From assembly GCA_902602515.1 (NCBI GenBank), contig CACKRG010000003.1:124001-188000 (forward strand): 64,000 nt of DNA, given 5' to 3'. The stretch comes from an uncultured Alphaproteobacteria bacterium (lineage in GTDB: Bacteria > Pseudomonadota > Alphaproteobacteria > HIMB59 > GCA-002718135). Position numbers and translations under genes: made by a program. The notes under the pieces were generated by a model, which saw nothing but the letters and a program-made list of their open reading frames with translations, did no database searches and was not told the DNA's origin. This document shows, in pieces, positions 54,196-63,901 of the stretch; positions within the stretch are counted from its first letter, which is position 1; each line of letters starts with the position of its first letter.

Positions 54196-55101
54196 TTATT
54201 TTTCGGCAATATTCTTTGTAATTTCTAGAGTATCCTGTGGATTAATATTTAAATTTTCAAAGGTTTTATCAATATTTTGCTGAATGTTATCCTTTTCAAA
54301 TAATAACAACTGTTCTGAAGTAAGAGGCGAAAATGGAGTTTTTTCAGCAATACTTATTAAAGGCTTCATAACACTCATTGGAGTTGGAACTAGTACTCTT
54401 GTTTTTTTTAGACAATTTGAAATAAAATTATAATAATCTTTGTAACAAATAACTCTTGGTCCAGCTAATTCATAAATACTACTTCCTTTAGAATTGTTTT
54501 CAATTATTTTTTCAATAGCATGTGAGACATCATCAATAAATACTGGTTGAAAGTTAGTTAATCCATTTCCAAACAATGGGACAAAAAAAGAGGTTTTAAA
54601 GATTGGAATCAATCTTTTTAGAAATAAATCACCTCCGCCTATTATTACTCCAGGTCTAATTATTATAGTATTTTTAATATTCTTTAATGCTTCTTTCTCT
54701 GACTTATATACTGCAATACTTCTTTTTGAATTTTTATCAATATCAACACCCAAACCAGAAAAAAATACATATTTTTCCAAGGATATATTTTTTTTTAGAA
54801 TGCTTATTAATTTCTTATTAAACTTAAAAATAGTAGAGTTAAAATCTCCACTTTTTTGATCATAAGTTGTCTTAAGATTAATAAAAATATCTGAATTTTT
54901 AAGAACATTTTTTAATCTATGATCGTCCAATGACGAATATCTAAAAGGCATTATTTGACCAGTAACACCTAGAAGACGAATTTTCGCTTCCTGTATTGAT
55001 TTTTGATAGGGAATTATAATTTTATAGCCTTTTTTTGCTAATCTACGAGTTAGATGTTTTCCAACAAAACCAGCTCCACCAAAAATTACTATAGATTTCA
55101 T
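54196..55101 (-). CDS. NDUFA9-like NAD(P)-binding SDR protein
   Basis: The 301-residue atypical short-chain dehydrogenase has a Rossmann loop IVIFGGAGFVGKHLTRRL, then VFFSGLGVD, a lone Tyr/Lys pair in VYKSEKEAL and IIRPGVIIGGGD with FQPVFIDDV. This pattern matches the complex I NDUFA9 (39-kDa) relatives of alphaproteobacteria. Whether it is a true complex I subunit, a quinone/lipid-linked enzyme or a structural relic cannot be told. No nuo gene is in the window. It diverges from the RNase D-like gene. Confidence 0.8.
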   Translation of the reverse strand: MKSIVIFGGAGFVGKHLTRRLAKKGYKIIIPYQKSIQEAKIRLLGVTGQIMPFRYSSLDDHRLKNVLKNSDIFINLKTTYDQKSGDFNSTIFKFNKKLISILKKNISLEKYVFFSGLGVDIDKNSKRSIAVYKSEKEALKNIKNTIIIRPGVIIGGGDLFLKRLIPIFKTSFFVPLFGNGLTNFQPVFIDDVSHAIEKIIENNSKGSSIYELAGPRVICYKDYYNFISNCLKKTRVLVPTPMSVMKPLISIAEKTPFSPLTSEQLLLFEKDNIQQNIDKTFENLNINPQDTLEITKNIAEK

Positions 55102-55159
55102 GACCTTTAATTAAATAAGTGATATAATAAAATAATATAATACATTTAATCAAATTAAA

Positions 55160-55768
55160 ATGAAAATAAATCTTTATCAAGGCGATCTACCAGATAGTTT
55201 TAAGCCATCAAAATATATAGCTATAGATAGTGAAACTATGGGATTAAATCCAAAAAGAGATAAGCTGTGTTTAGTACAAATTTCAAATGGAGACGATATT
55301 TGTAATTTAATTAAAATAAATTTTACACATAAAAAGCCTAAAAATTTAATTAATATTTTAAAAGATAATAAGATACAAAAAATATTTCACTATGCTAGAT
55401 TTGATATAGCAGTTTTTAAATATAATTTTAAAATTAAAATTAAAAATGTTTATTGCACTAAAATAGCATCCAAATTAGTTAGAACATATACGGATAAACA
55501 TGGATATAAAGATCTATGTAGTGAGTTATTAAATAAAAATATTTCAAAATCTGAACAATCTTCAGATTGGGGTGGTGAACTTTCAAAAGAACAACAAAGG
55601 TATGCAGCTACAGATGTGTTATATTTACATAAAATTAAGGATAGACTTAATAAAATGTTAATTAGAGAAAAAAGAGATAAACTTGCAAAAGCATGTTTTG
55701 ATTTTATTGAATATAGAACTGACTTAGATCTTATGGGTTGGGCTGAGCAAGATATTTTTAAACATTAA
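55160..55768 (+). CDS. Ribonuclease D-like 3'-5' exonuclease, short form
   Basis: The 202-residue protein has only the DEDDy exonuclease domain: AIDSETMGL (Asp, Glu), HYARFDIAVF (Asp) and YAATDVLYLHKI (Tyr, Asp). It lacks the HRDC domains of full RNase D, as do many alphaproteobacterial versions of about 200 residues. It may trim tRNA or other RNA 3' ends. The stop overlaps the kdsD start by one base, making it the first gene of the LPS run. Confidence 0.87.
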   Translation: MKINLYQGDLPDSFKPSKYIAIDSETMGLNPKRDKLCLVQISNGDDICNLIKINFTHKKPKNLINILKDNKIQKIFHYARFDIAVFKYNFKIKIKNVYCTKIASKLVRTYTDKHGYKDLCSELLNKNISKSEQSSDWGGELSKEQQRYAATDVLYLHKIKDRLNKMLIREKRDKLAKACFDFIEYRTDLDLMGWAEQDIFKH

Positions 55769-56727
55769 TGAATAAAAAAAAGAAAATCTTAAGTAGTGCT
55801 AAGAAAGCTTATATGAGGGAATTAGGTAGTATTAAAACTTTAAATTCCACATTTAATAATAATTTTTACAAGGCTGTAGATGCAATTCATCATACTAAAG
55901 GTAGAGTTATTCTAACTGGTGTTGGAAAAAGTGCACATATTGGTAATAAAATATCAGCAACATTAACTTCAACTGGAACCCCTTCTTATTTTATTCATGC
56001 TACAGAAGCAAGTCATGGTGATTTAGGAAGTATAAAGAAAAACGATTGTGTAATTGCGATTTCTAATTCGGGTGAGACATCTGAATTAAATAATATCATA
56101 CAATTTGTAAAAAGATTTAATATTACTTTAATAAGTATAACTAGTAATTCCAAAAGTAGTCTACATAAAAATTCAACTTTTGGAATTCTATATAAAAAAC
56201 CCATTGAAGCATGTCCTTTAAATTTAGCTCCTACTACTTCTACCACAATGGCTCTAATTATAGGCGATTGTATTGCTATTGCGTTACTAGAGCTAAAAGG
56301 TTTTGAAAGTAAAAATTTTAAAAGTCTTCATCCAGGAGGAAATCTTGGGAAAGATTTAAAATATGCAAATGAAATAATGCATACTAAAAATAAAATTCCA
56401 ACAGTTAATCAAGATGTAAAAATGTCAAAAGCAATCATTATAATGACTAAGAAAAGTTTTGGGTGTTTAGGTGTTGTTGACAAAAATAAACAAATAATAG
56501 GAATAATAACAGATGGAGATTTAAGAAGAAAAATGAATTCTAAATTTTTTGAAAAAAAAGCTAAAGAAGTAATGACTAAAAATCCAACTATAGCTAGTAA
56601 AGATATTCTTGTTGGTGAAGCTATAAATATTATGAATACTAAGAAAATTACCAGTCTTTTTATTTGTGAAAATAAGAAACCACTTGGGATTGTTCATATT
56701 CATGACTTATTAAGGTTAACAAGTTAA
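55768..56727 (+). CDS. kdsD: D-arabinose 5-phosphate isomerase (KpsF/GutQ family)
   Basis: The 319-residue protein has a SIS sugar-isomerase domain (VGKSAHIGNKISATLTSTG, HATEASHGDLG, AISNSGETSE) followed by two CBS domains (EIMHTKNKIPTV and EVMTKNPTIA). It makes arabinose 5-phosphate, the first committed precursor of Kdo. It sits before lptC-lptA-lptB and complements kdsB at 25.1 kb. Length is normal. Confidence 0.93.
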   Translation: MNKKKKILSSAKKAYMRELGSIKTLNSTFNNNFYKAVDAIHHTKGRVILTGVGKSAHIGNKISATLTSTGTPSYFIHATEASHGDLGSIKKNDCVIAISNSGETSELNNIIQFVKRFNITLISITSNSKSSLHKNSTFGILYKKPIEACPLNLAPTTSTTMALIIGDCIAIALLELKGFESKNFKSLHPGGNLGKDLKYANEIMHTKNKIPTVNQDVKMSKAIIIMTKKSFGCLGVVDKNKQIIGIITDGDLRRKMNSKFFEKKAKEVMTKNPTIASKDILVGEAINIMNTKKITSLFICENKKPLGIVHIHDLLRLTS

Positions 56728-56728
56728 A

Positions 56729-57178
56729 TTGAATCTTTTGCTATCAATAAACAGAAACTATATTTTATTTTTTTCATTATTCATTTCAATTATTTTTTTA
56801 ATTATTATTTTCTCTAAATATTTTTCAATTTCATTTTCTAAAATTAAAATTAATAACAACATAATTTCTAATGTAGATATAACTGCGCCAAGGTTTTCAA
56901 TTAATAGTTTAAATCAAAAAATTTTAGTAACTGCCAAGGAGGGTAACTTTGTTGATAAAGATAAAATATTATTGAAAAAAAATGTGCTTTTTAAATCTAA
57001 TAAATTTAGTATTGAAAGTGATAATGTAATATTTGATAGAAAAGAACAAACAGCAAGAAGTGAAAATAATTCAACTTTTAAATCAAAAAAAACAAAAATT
57101 TCTGCAGAAGGTTTCAATATTTATGATAAAGGTCAAAAAATAAAATTTTTTGGAAATTCAACTATAACTTTAAAATGA
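56729..57178 (+). CDS. lptC: LPS export ABC transporter periplasmic protein LptC
   Basis: The 149-residue protein has one N-terminal membrane helix (ILFFSLFISIIFLIIIFSKY) and a periplasmic beta-jellyroll-like part with DITAPRFSINSLNQ and TARSENNSTFKS, matching the LptC/YrbK family. It passes LPS from LptBFG to LptA. The start is a TTG one base after the kdsD stop; no ATG gives the anchor. It overlaps lptA by 4 bases (ATGA). Confidence 0.85.
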   Translation: MNLLLSINRNYILFFSLFISIIFLIIIFSKYFSISFSKIKINNNIISNVDITAPRFSINSLNQKILVTAKEGNFVDKDKILLKKNVLFKSNKFSIESDNVIFDRKEQTARSENNSTFKSKKTKISAEGFNIYDKGQKIKFFGNSTITLK

Positions 57179-57936
57179 GAATATTTTTTATTTTATGTAT
57201 ATTATTAATTACTAATTATTCTTATTCGCGAACTTTAGGGGAAACAGAAATAACAGCTGAAGAGGGTATTGAGGTATTTCAAGATGATAAATACTACCTT
57301 TTAAAAAAAAATGTAAAAATAGATTCAGATAAATTTGTTTTACTTGGAGATGAAATAAAAATATTTTTTGATAAAGATTTGTATGATATCAAATTAATAA
57401 ATGCATTTGGAAATGTTAGTCTGATTTCAGATCAATTCAATATTACCGCTGAAGGTAATAAGCTTTTATTTCGAATTGAGAATGAGGAAATTATAATTGA
57501 AGGAACAAGTTCAAAGCTAATTACTGATGAAATAGAAATGTTTTCTGATGAAAAAATTCAAGTAATAAATTTAAATGGTAGTTTTAATCTCAATGGTTCT
57601 AATTCAATTCTTAAATCTCAAGATATACTTATAGAAGGAAGTGAAATTGATGGTAAGTTTTCTTCTAAAAATAATGCTAAAGAAATCATCATACTAAACG
57701 TGTATGATCAAAATATTGCATACATTAAGAGTGATAATACAGAAATGTTTGCTAAAAATATAAAATATAATAAGGAAATATCATTAATTGAATTAGAAGA
57801 AGATGTAAAAATTTTAAGAGGTGGCGAAGTCATTATGGGTGATTATGGAACTCTTGATACAAAAACTAATTCATATAAAATAAAGTCTAATGATTCTAAT
57901 AAAGTAAAAGCAATATTAAAAAATAATAATGAATAA
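57175..57936 (+). CDS. lptA: LPS transport protein LptA (OstA-like)
   Basis: The 253-residue protein has a signal peptide (RIFFILCILLITNYSYS) and a repeated beta-strand OstA fold: AEEGIEVFQDDKYYLLKKN, VFLLGDEIK-like LLGDEIKIFFDK, FGNVSLISDQFNI and EDVKILRGGEVIMG. It bridges the periplasm between LptC and LptD. It is longer than E. coli LptA (185 residues), with about one extra round of strands. It overlaps lptB by 8 bases. Confidence 0.86.
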   Translation: MRIFFILCILLITNYSYSRTLGETEITAEEGIEVFQDDKYYLLKKNVKIDSDKFVLLGDEIKIFFDKDLYDIKLINAFGNVSLISDQFNITAEGNKLLFRIENEEIIIEGTSSKLITDEIEMFSDEKIQVINLNGSFNLNGSNSILKSQDILIEGSEIDGKFSSKNNAKEIIILNVYDQNIAYIKSDNTEMFAKNIKYNKEISLIELEEDVKILRGGEVIMGDYGTLDTKTNSYKIKSNDSNKVKAILKNNNE

Positions 57937-58672
57937 GTTTAACATTTTAGATGATGGATTGATTGTTAATAAAATATCAAAATCATATGGTAACAAGGAG
58001 GTCGTGAGAGATTTAAGCCTCTCCATAAAAAGAGGTGAGATAGTTGGCCTTCTTGGACCAAATGGAGCAGGCAAAACTACAAGTTTTTACATTGTTGTGG
58101 GTTTGGTCAAACAAGATAGAGGATCAATTTTTTTAGATAAATTAGAAATTTCAAATATACCAATTTATAAAAGAGGTTTAATGGGTATAAGTTACCTACC
58201 TCAAGAATCTTCAATATTTCGAGGTATGAATGTGGAGGATAATTTATTATCAATAATTGAAATAACAGAAAGTGAAAAAAACAAGCAGGATATAATTTTA
58301 CAAAATTTACTAAATGAATTTGATATTAATCACGTAAGAAAATCAAAATCTATAGTATTATCAGGTGGAGAAAGAAGAAGATTAGAAATAGCAAGAACAC
58401 TTGCATCTAATCCTAAATATCTACTTTTAGATGAACCTTTAACGGGAATTGATCCAGTATCAATTGAAGAAATTAAAGTTATAATAAAAAAATTAAAACA
58501 AAAAAATATAGGAGTTCTTATTACAGATCATAACGTAAGAGAAACTCTTAAGATTGTTGATAAAGTTTATATTGTAAATGAAGGAGCATTATTTTTTGAA
58601 GGTAATCCTGAGGATGCTATAAAAGATGAAAAAATACAAAAATTTTATCTTGGATCAAATTTCCAGCTTTAA
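57929..58672 (+). CDS. lptB: LPS export ABC transporter ATP-binding protein LptB
   Basis: The 247-residue ATPase has Walker A GLLGPNGAGKTTSFY, the LptB-type signature SGGERRRLEIARTLA, Walker B YLLLDEPLTGIDP and a switch histidine ITDHNVRETL. These match LptB, including the IDPV after Walker B. It drives LPS extraction with LptFG, which are not in this window. It shares one base with aroA, and no rpoN follows, unlike the usual proteobacterial order. Confidence 0.94.
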   Translation: MNKFNILDDGLIVNKISKSYGNKEVVRDLSLSIKRGEIVGLLGPNGAGKTTSFYIVVGLVKQDRGSIFLDKLEISNIPIYKRGLMGISYLPQESSIFRGMNVEDNLLSIIEITESEKNKQDIILQNLLNEFDINHVRKSKSIVLSGGERRRLEIARTLASNPKYLLLDEPLTGIDPVSIEEIKVIIKKLKQKNIGVLITDHNVRETLKIVDKVYIVNEGALFFEGNPEDAIKDEKIQKFYLGSNFQL

Positions 58673-59970
58673 TGATAAGTAACAAAATAAATACAGCTCT
58701 TAAGGGTTTACCAAAAATACCTGGTGATAAATCAATATCACACAGATCTATAATTATACCTTCTATTTCAAATGGTATATGTGAAGTAAGTAATTTATTA
58801 AAATCTGATGATGTAATAAATACTCTTGAAGCTTTTAAATGTATGGGTGTCAATATTACCGAACAAAATGGAAAGGTGACTATTTATGGCAAAGGAATGA
58901 ATTCCTTAAAAAAACCTAAAAAAGAAATTTACCTTGGTAATTCTGGAACGAGTGCTAGATTGTTAGCAGGTCTATTATCTAGTCAAAGCTTTAATTCTAA
59001 ATTAATCGGTGACAAATCTCTGTCTTCAAGGCCAATGAAAAGAATATCTGACCCATTAAAAAAAATGAATGCTGAAATTTATGATAACAATGGTAAGCTA
59101 CCAATGGAAATAAAAGGTAAAGAATTATTAAGCACATCTATAGATATAAAAATACCATCAGCACAAATTAAATCAGGAATAATTTTAGCGGCTTTAAATA
59201 CAAATGGCACAACTGAAATAGTAGAAAACCATATATCAAGAGATCACACAGAGATTATGTTGCAGTCATTTGAAGCAGACATTGATATTTTAAAAAATAA
59301 TTCAAAAAAAATCATCAAAATAAAAGGAAAAAAAGAGTTAATATCTAAAAATATTGATGTTCCATGTGATTTATCAAGCAGTGCTTTTTTTATAGTTGCA
59401 GCAATTATAAATGATGATTCAAAGATTAAATTATGTAATATAAATATCAATCCTACTCGAAATGGAATTTTAATTGCTCTAGAAAAAATGGGTGCCGACA
59501 TAAATTATTTTAATGAACGAACGTCTAACAATGAGAAGGTTTGTGATATTGAAGTTAGTAATTCAAAATTGACTGGTTGTGATTTAGATTCTGATTTTTC
59601 AAAATTAATGATTGATGAATATCCAATACTTGCAGTAGCGGCATCTTTTGCTGATTCACCTAGTATTTTTAGAGGGTTGGGAGAACTTAGAGTTAAAGAG
59701 AGTGACAGATTAAATTTAATTATGCTGAACCTTCAAAGATGTGGAGTAAAATGTAAAATTGAAAATGATGACCTTCATATTTTTCCAAGTAAAAATTTTG
59801 ACATTAAAAATAAAAGTATTAAAACTGACTATGATCACAGAATTGCAATGGCATTTGCTGTGATGGGTACTAAAATCGGACCTTTAAAAATTGAAGATGC
59901 AAATTCTATAAATACTAGTTTTCCATCATTTGTAGATGAGTTTAATAAAATTGGTGCCCATATTTCTTAA
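58672..59970 (+). CDS. aroA: 3-phosphoshikimate 1-carboxyvinyltransferase (EPSP synthase)
   Basis: The 432-residue enzyme of the shikimate pathway has IPGDKSISHRSI (lysine, serine), the PEP loop LGNSGTSARLLAGLL, DEYPILAVAASFADS, LRVKESDRLN and DYDHRIAMAFAVMG. The length and the SGTSARLL form resemble class II-like alphaproteobacterial enzymes. aroA-cmk-rpsA-ihfB is the usual conserved order, here 5 bases from cmk. Confidence 0.95.
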   Translation: MISNKINTALKGLPKIPGDKSISHRSIIIPSISNGICEVSNLLKSDDVINTLEAFKCMGVNITEQNGKVTIYGKGMNSLKKPKKEIYLGNSGTSARLLAGLLSSQSFNSKLIGDKSLSSRPMKRISDPLKKMNAEIYDNNGKLPMEIKGKELLSTSIDIKIPSAQIKSGIILAALNTNGTTEIVENHISRDHTEIMLQSFEADIDILKNNSKKIIKIKGKKELISKNIDVPCDLSSSAFFIVAAIINDDSKIKLCNININPTRNGILIALEKMGADINYFNERTSNNEKVCDIEVSNSKLTGCDLDSDFSKLMIDEYPILAVAASFADSPSIFRGLGELRVKESDRLNLIMLNLQRCGVKCKIENDDLHIFPSKNFDIKNKSIKTDYDHRIAMAFAVMGTKIGPLKIEDANSINTSFPSFVDEFNKIGAHIS

Positions 59971-59975
59971 GTGTA

Positions 59976-60602
59976 ATGATTGTTACTATTGATGGTCCAG
60001 CTGGTTCAGGTAAAGGCAAAATAGCGAAATATATTTCTAATAAGTGGGGTTTTAAACATCTTGATTCTGGCATTTTATATAGGAATTTAGCATACAAAAT
60101 TCTTAAAAGTCAAATTGATATAAAATCCACAACAGAAATAAAAGAAATAATGAAAGAGCAAAAAAATATCTCATTTAGAAATTATAAAAGGCTAAGATCA
60201 GAAAAAGTTAGTAAAATTGCCTCAATAATTGCTACACATAAATTTGTAAGAGATCATATCAATAAATTTCAAAGAAATTTTGTTAATTTTAATAAAAAAA
60301 ATAGCCATTTTGTTATTGATGGAAGAGATATTGGGTCAGTAGTTTTTAGGAATGCTGAACTAAAACTATATATAGACGTAAGTGAGCAAAATAGAGCAAA
60401 AAGAAGATATAAACAGTTGATTGATAGTGGTGAAAAGTCTATATACCGTCAAATTTTGAAAGATATAAAATTGAGAGACAAGAAAGATAAGAATAGATCA
60501 GTTTCACCTCTAGTAATTCCTAGTGGTGCCATTATAATAAACAATAATGGTAACTTCTTGAGAACAGCAAATCAAATTAACAAGTTAATAAGAAATATAT
60601 AA
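59976..60602 (+). CDS. cmk: Cytidylate kinase
   Basis: The 208-residue NMP kinase has the P-loop IDGPAGSGKGKIAKYI, HLDSGILYRNLAYK and the CMP-binding DGRDIGSVVFRNAELK. It phosphorylates (d)CMP. The last P-loop residue is Lys, where Thr/Ser is usual (GSGKGT), a small oddity. It lies between aroA and rpsA with no spare bases before rpsA. Confidence 0.94.
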   Translation: MIVTIDGPAGSGKGKIAKYISNKWGFKHLDSGILYRNLAYKILKSQIDIKSTTEIKEIMKEQKNISFRNYKRLRSEKVSKIASIIATHKFVRDHINKFQRNFVNFNKKNSHFVIDGRDIGSVVFRNAELKLYIDVSEQNRAKRRYKQLIDSGEKSIYRQILKDIKLRDKKDKNRSVSPLVIPSGAIIINNNGNFLRTANQINKLIRNI

Positions 60603-62303
60603 ATGACTGAAAATACAAGTAATAAAATTTCTAATACTGAATACGATGCACTACTTGCAAACTCATATAAAAACACAAATGCAAAGGAAAAAAGTATTGT
60701 TTCTGGAACTATTGTTTCAATTGAAAATGATATTGTAACTATTGATGTTGGATTAAAAAGTGAAGGTCGTATTTCAATAAGTGAATTTTCACGACCAGGT
60801 CAAAAACCTGAAATTAATATTGGTGATCAAACAGAAGTGTTTATTGAAAACTTAGATAATGCAGATGGTGAAACATCTATTTCAAGAGAAAAAGCTGTGA
60901 AGCAAAAAGCTTGGCATGATTTACAAGAAAGTTTTTCAAATAACAATGTTGTTACAGGTATTCCATACAATAGAGTAAAAGGTGGATTAAGTGTAGATCT
61001 AAATGGAGTAACTGCATTTTTGCCTGGCAGTCAAATAGATACGAGACAAATTGTTAAAGATACAAAGGAGTTACTCAATAAACCGATTGAATTATTAATT
61101 CTTAAAATGGATAAATTTAGAGGCAACATTGTTGTTTCTAGAAAAGCAATTACTGAAAATGAACTCAAAGAACAAAGAAAAGAACTTTTAAGTTCTATTG
61201 AAGAAGGATCTATAATAGAAGGCAAAGTAAAAAATATTACTGATTATGGAGCTTTCATCGACCTTGGTGGTTTAGATGGGTTAGTTCATGTAACAGATAT
61301 TTCATGGACTAAAATAAATAACCCATCAGATATTTTGGAATTAAACCAAAGTATTAAAGTAAAAGTTTTAAAGTTTGATGAAGAACTTTCAAGACTTAGC
61401 TTAGGAATTAAACAATTATCTCCAAATCCATGGGATACTGTTCACGATAATATTAAAGTTGATGACAAGATTAAATGTAAGATTTCAAATATATCTGACA
61501 ATCAAATTAATATTATAATAAACGAAATTTATGATGGTATTATTACAATTAATGAACTAACTTGGTTAAAAAAACCCCCTCACCCTTCAAAGATAATAAA
61601 CTTAGGTGAAACAATAGAAGTCAAAGTAATAGAAATAGACGAAGATAAAAAAAGAATAAATTGTAGTTTAAAACAAACTAAAGAAAATCCTTGGGTAAAG
61701 CTTAAAGAAAACTATAATATAAATGATTCTTTTGAAACTGAGGTTGTTAATGTTGTTGATTTTGGGATATTTGTAAAAGTTCAAGATGAAATTGACGGCA
61801 TGGTCCATGTTTCAGACCTAAGTTGGGAAGAAAAAGAATGTGACTTAATGCTAAAAGAATTCAAAAAAAGTGACAAAGTTAAAGTAAAAATATTAGATAT
61901 TAATGTTGAAAAAGAAAGAATTAGTTTAGGTATTAAACATTTAAAGAGTGATCCAGTACAAGAATATCTGGATAAAAATCCACTTAAATCCAAAATAACT
62001 GGTAAAATAATAGAAATTGATGAAAAAGGTTTAAAAGTTGAACTAGATTCTCAAAAAAAGATATTAGGATATATTAAGAAAATTAACTTATCAAAAGATA
62101 AAAATGAGCAAAAGACTGAAAGATTTGCCATTGGTGAAAATGTGGATTCAATAATAGTATCACTAGATAGTAAATCAAGAGTCTTAAATCTTTCAATTAA
62201 AGAACTTGAAATAATAGATGAAAAAGAAGTTTTATCTAAATATGGATCTAGTGCTTCTGGAGCTTCATTAGGAGATATATTAGGTTCAGTTCTAAAGAAA
62301 TAG
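60603..62303 (+). CDS. rpsA: 30S ribosomal protein S1
   Basis: The 566-residue protein has six S1 RNA-binding repeats. Clear ones start VSGTIVSIENDIVTIDVGLK (about 35), EGKVKNITDYGAFIDLGGLD (about 207) and VVNVVDFGIFVKVQDEIDG (about 382), with later, weaker copies. It binds mRNA leaders on the 30S subunit. The gene begins directly after cmk and is followed by ihfB 5 bases later. Confidence 0.96.
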   Translation: MTENTSNKISNTEYDALLANSYKNTNAKEKSIVSGTIVSIENDIVTIDVGLKSEGRISISEFSRPGQKPEINIGDQTEVFIENLDNADGETSISREKAVKQKAWHDLQESFSNNNVVTGIPYNRVKGGLSVDLNGVTAFLPGSQIDTRQIVKDTKELLNKPIELLILKMDKFRGNIVVSRKAITENELKEQRKELLSSIEEGSIIEGKVKNITDYGAFIDLGGLDGLVHVTDISWTKINNPSDILELNQSIKVKVLKFDEELSRLSLGIKQLSPNPWDTVHDNIKVDDKIKCKISNISDNQINIIINEIYDGIITINELTWLKKPPHPSKIINLGETIEVKVIEIDEDKKRINCSLKQTKENPWVKLKENYNINDSFETEVVNVVDFGIFVKVQDEIDGMVHVSDLSWEEKECDLMLKEFKKSDKVKVKILDINVEKERISLGIKHLKSDPVQEYLDKNPLKSKITGKIIEIDEKGLKVELDSQKKILGYIKKINLSKDKNEQKTERFAIGENVDSIIVSLDSKSRVLNLSIKELEIIDEKEVLSKYGSSASGASLGDILGSVLKK

Positions 62304-62308
62304 AACTA

Positions 62309-62605
62309 ATGTTAAAATCTCAAATTCTAGATAAACTACATAATAAGTATAAAAATCTTGATTTAAATGACATCGAAAGTATTTTCGAGCTATTTATTAA
62401 AAAATTATCAAGCTCACTTAAAGATGGAAGAAATATTGAAATCAGAGGATTTGGTACTATCAGCAGGAAAATCAATAAAGAGAAGCAAGTAAGAAATCCT
62501 AAGACAAATGAAAAATTATTTAAAAAAAAATCATATAAATTGCATTTTAAAATAGGTAAAATTTTACATAATAGAGTAAATCCGAAAACAAATAATGAAT
62601 TCTAA
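62309..62605 (+). CDS. ihfB: Integration host factor subunit beta
   Basis: The 98-residue HU/IHF fold protein has the GRNIEIRGFGTISRKINKE beta arm and the PKTNEKL tip followed by YKLHFKIGK. Its position after rpsA and its C-terminal extension identify IHF-beta instead of HU. It bends DNA at specific sites with IHF-alpha. It overlaps pyrF by 11 bases. Start at ATG 62309 gives a normal length. Confidence 0.9.
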   Translation: MLKSQILDKLHNKYKNLDLNDIESIFELFIKKLSSSLKDGRNIEIRGFGTISRKINKEKQVRNPKTNEKLFKKKSYKLHFKIGKILHNRVNPKTNNEF

Positions 62606-63272
62606 AAAAGTTATCGTTGCTATAGATAGTGATAATTTAAAAAAAATAAAAAAATTAGTAAATATTTTAAAATCTGAAGCTTACGCGTTTAAAATAGGAT
62701 ACGAATTTTTTTTTAATTTTGGAATAGATGGTTATAATCAAGTTAAGAAAATTTGTCCTAATATTTTTTTAGATCTTAAATTGCATGATATTCCCAATAC
62801 GGTGGAAAAAGGAGTCAAAGCTATAGGTAAATTAAAACCATTACTTACAACTGTACATATTTCAGGAGGTAATGAAATGATGAGAGCAAGTATTAAAAAT
62901 AAGAAATATACAAAAATTTTAGGTGTTTCAGTATTAACAAGTCTGGATCAGAACATGACTAAATTATATTATAATGAAAAAAAAATTGAAAAGTTAGTTA
63001 AAAAATTTGTAAATCAAGCAAAAAAAAACCAACTAGATGGTGTAGTCTGTAGTCCTTTAGAGATAAAATATATTAGAAAAAAAGTTGGAAAAAAATTTCT
63101 TATCATCACACCAGGGATACGTATAAAAAATGAACATGATGATCAAAAAAGAGTAATGACCCCAAAAGAAGCAATTGATTTAGGAGCTGATTACTTAGTG
63201 ATTGGAAGACCAATTATTAAAGCTTCTAACCCTTTAAAAATTCTAAAAACAATAAATAATTCTATAAATTAA
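62595..63272 (+). CDS. pyrF: Orotidine 5'-phosphate decarboxylase
   Basis: The 225-residue TIM barrel has VAIDSDN, FKIGYEFFF and the catalytic DLKLHDIPNTVEKG (Asp-x-Lys-x-x-Asp), HISGGNEM, TPGIR and LVIGRPI near the phosphate. It makes UMP. It overlaps ihfB by 11 bases and shares a base with trpF. Length is normal. Confidence 0.95.
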   Translation: MNSKKVIVAIDSDNLKKIKKLVNILKSEAYAFKIGYEFFFNFGIDGYNQVKKICPNIFLDLKLHDIPNTVEKGVKAIGKLKPLLTTVHISGGNEMMRASIKNKKYTKILGVSVLTSLDQNMTKLYYNEKKIEKLVKKFVNQAKKNQLDGVVCSPLEIKYIRKKVGKKFLIITPGIRIKNEHDDQKRVMTPKEAIDLGADYLVIGRPIIKASNPLKILKTINNSIN

Positions 63273-63901
63273 TGATTATAAAAATTTGTGGAATTCAAAC
63301 TAAAGAAACTCTCCTCTGTTGTGAAAAAAATAAAATTGATTTTTTTGGTATGATTTTTTACACAAAAAGTCCTCGTAATATTTCAAAAGAAAATGCAAAA
63401 TATCTTTTAAATTTATCAAAAAATTTAAATATTGAAGGTGTTGGTGTTTTTGTTAATGAAAATATAAACACTCTAAAAGAATTGGTTTTTGATCTAAAGC
63501 TTAAGATAATTCAACTTCATGGTGAAGAAGATAATGATTATATAAAAAAATTAAAAGATAATAAATTAAAGGTAATTAAAAAAATTTCGATAAAATATCA
63601 AAATGATTTGAATAAAATTGATAATTACTCAGAAGCAGATTATTATTTATTTGATTACATGCCAAATCCTGGTGAGTTACCAGGAGGAAATGCTAAAAGT
63701 TTTAATTGGAATATTTTAAATAATTTCCAAATTACAAAGCCTTGGTTTATTTCAGGTGGTATAAATATAGATAATATTGATCTATTAAGAAAAAAAATCA
63801 ATCCTTTTGGAGTTGATTTGTCTTCTGGAGTCGAAAAAGAGCTTGGCATTAAAGATAATCACATTATAAATAATTTAATGGACAAAATTAAATATGCTTA
63901 A
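63272..63901 (+). CDS. trpF: Phosphoribosylanthranilate isomerase
   Basis: The 209-residue TIM barrel enzyme of tryptophan synthesis has KICGIQTKE (catalytic Cys), [36 protein letters not shown] (catalytic Asp), ISGGINIDN and [14 protein letters not shown]. The pyrF-trpF-trpB order is frequent in alphaproteobacteria. It overlaps trpB by 8 bases. Confidence 0.95.
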   Translation: MIIKICGIQTKETLLCCEKNKIDFFGMIFYTKSPRNISKENAKYLLNLSKNLNIEGVGVFVNENINTLKELVFDLKLKIIQLHGEEDNDYIKKLKDNKLKVIKKISIKYQNDLNKIDNYSEADYYLFDYMPNPGELPGGNAKSFNWNILNNFQITKPWFISGGINIDNIDLLRKKINPFGVDLSSGVEKELGIKDNHIINNLMDKIKYA

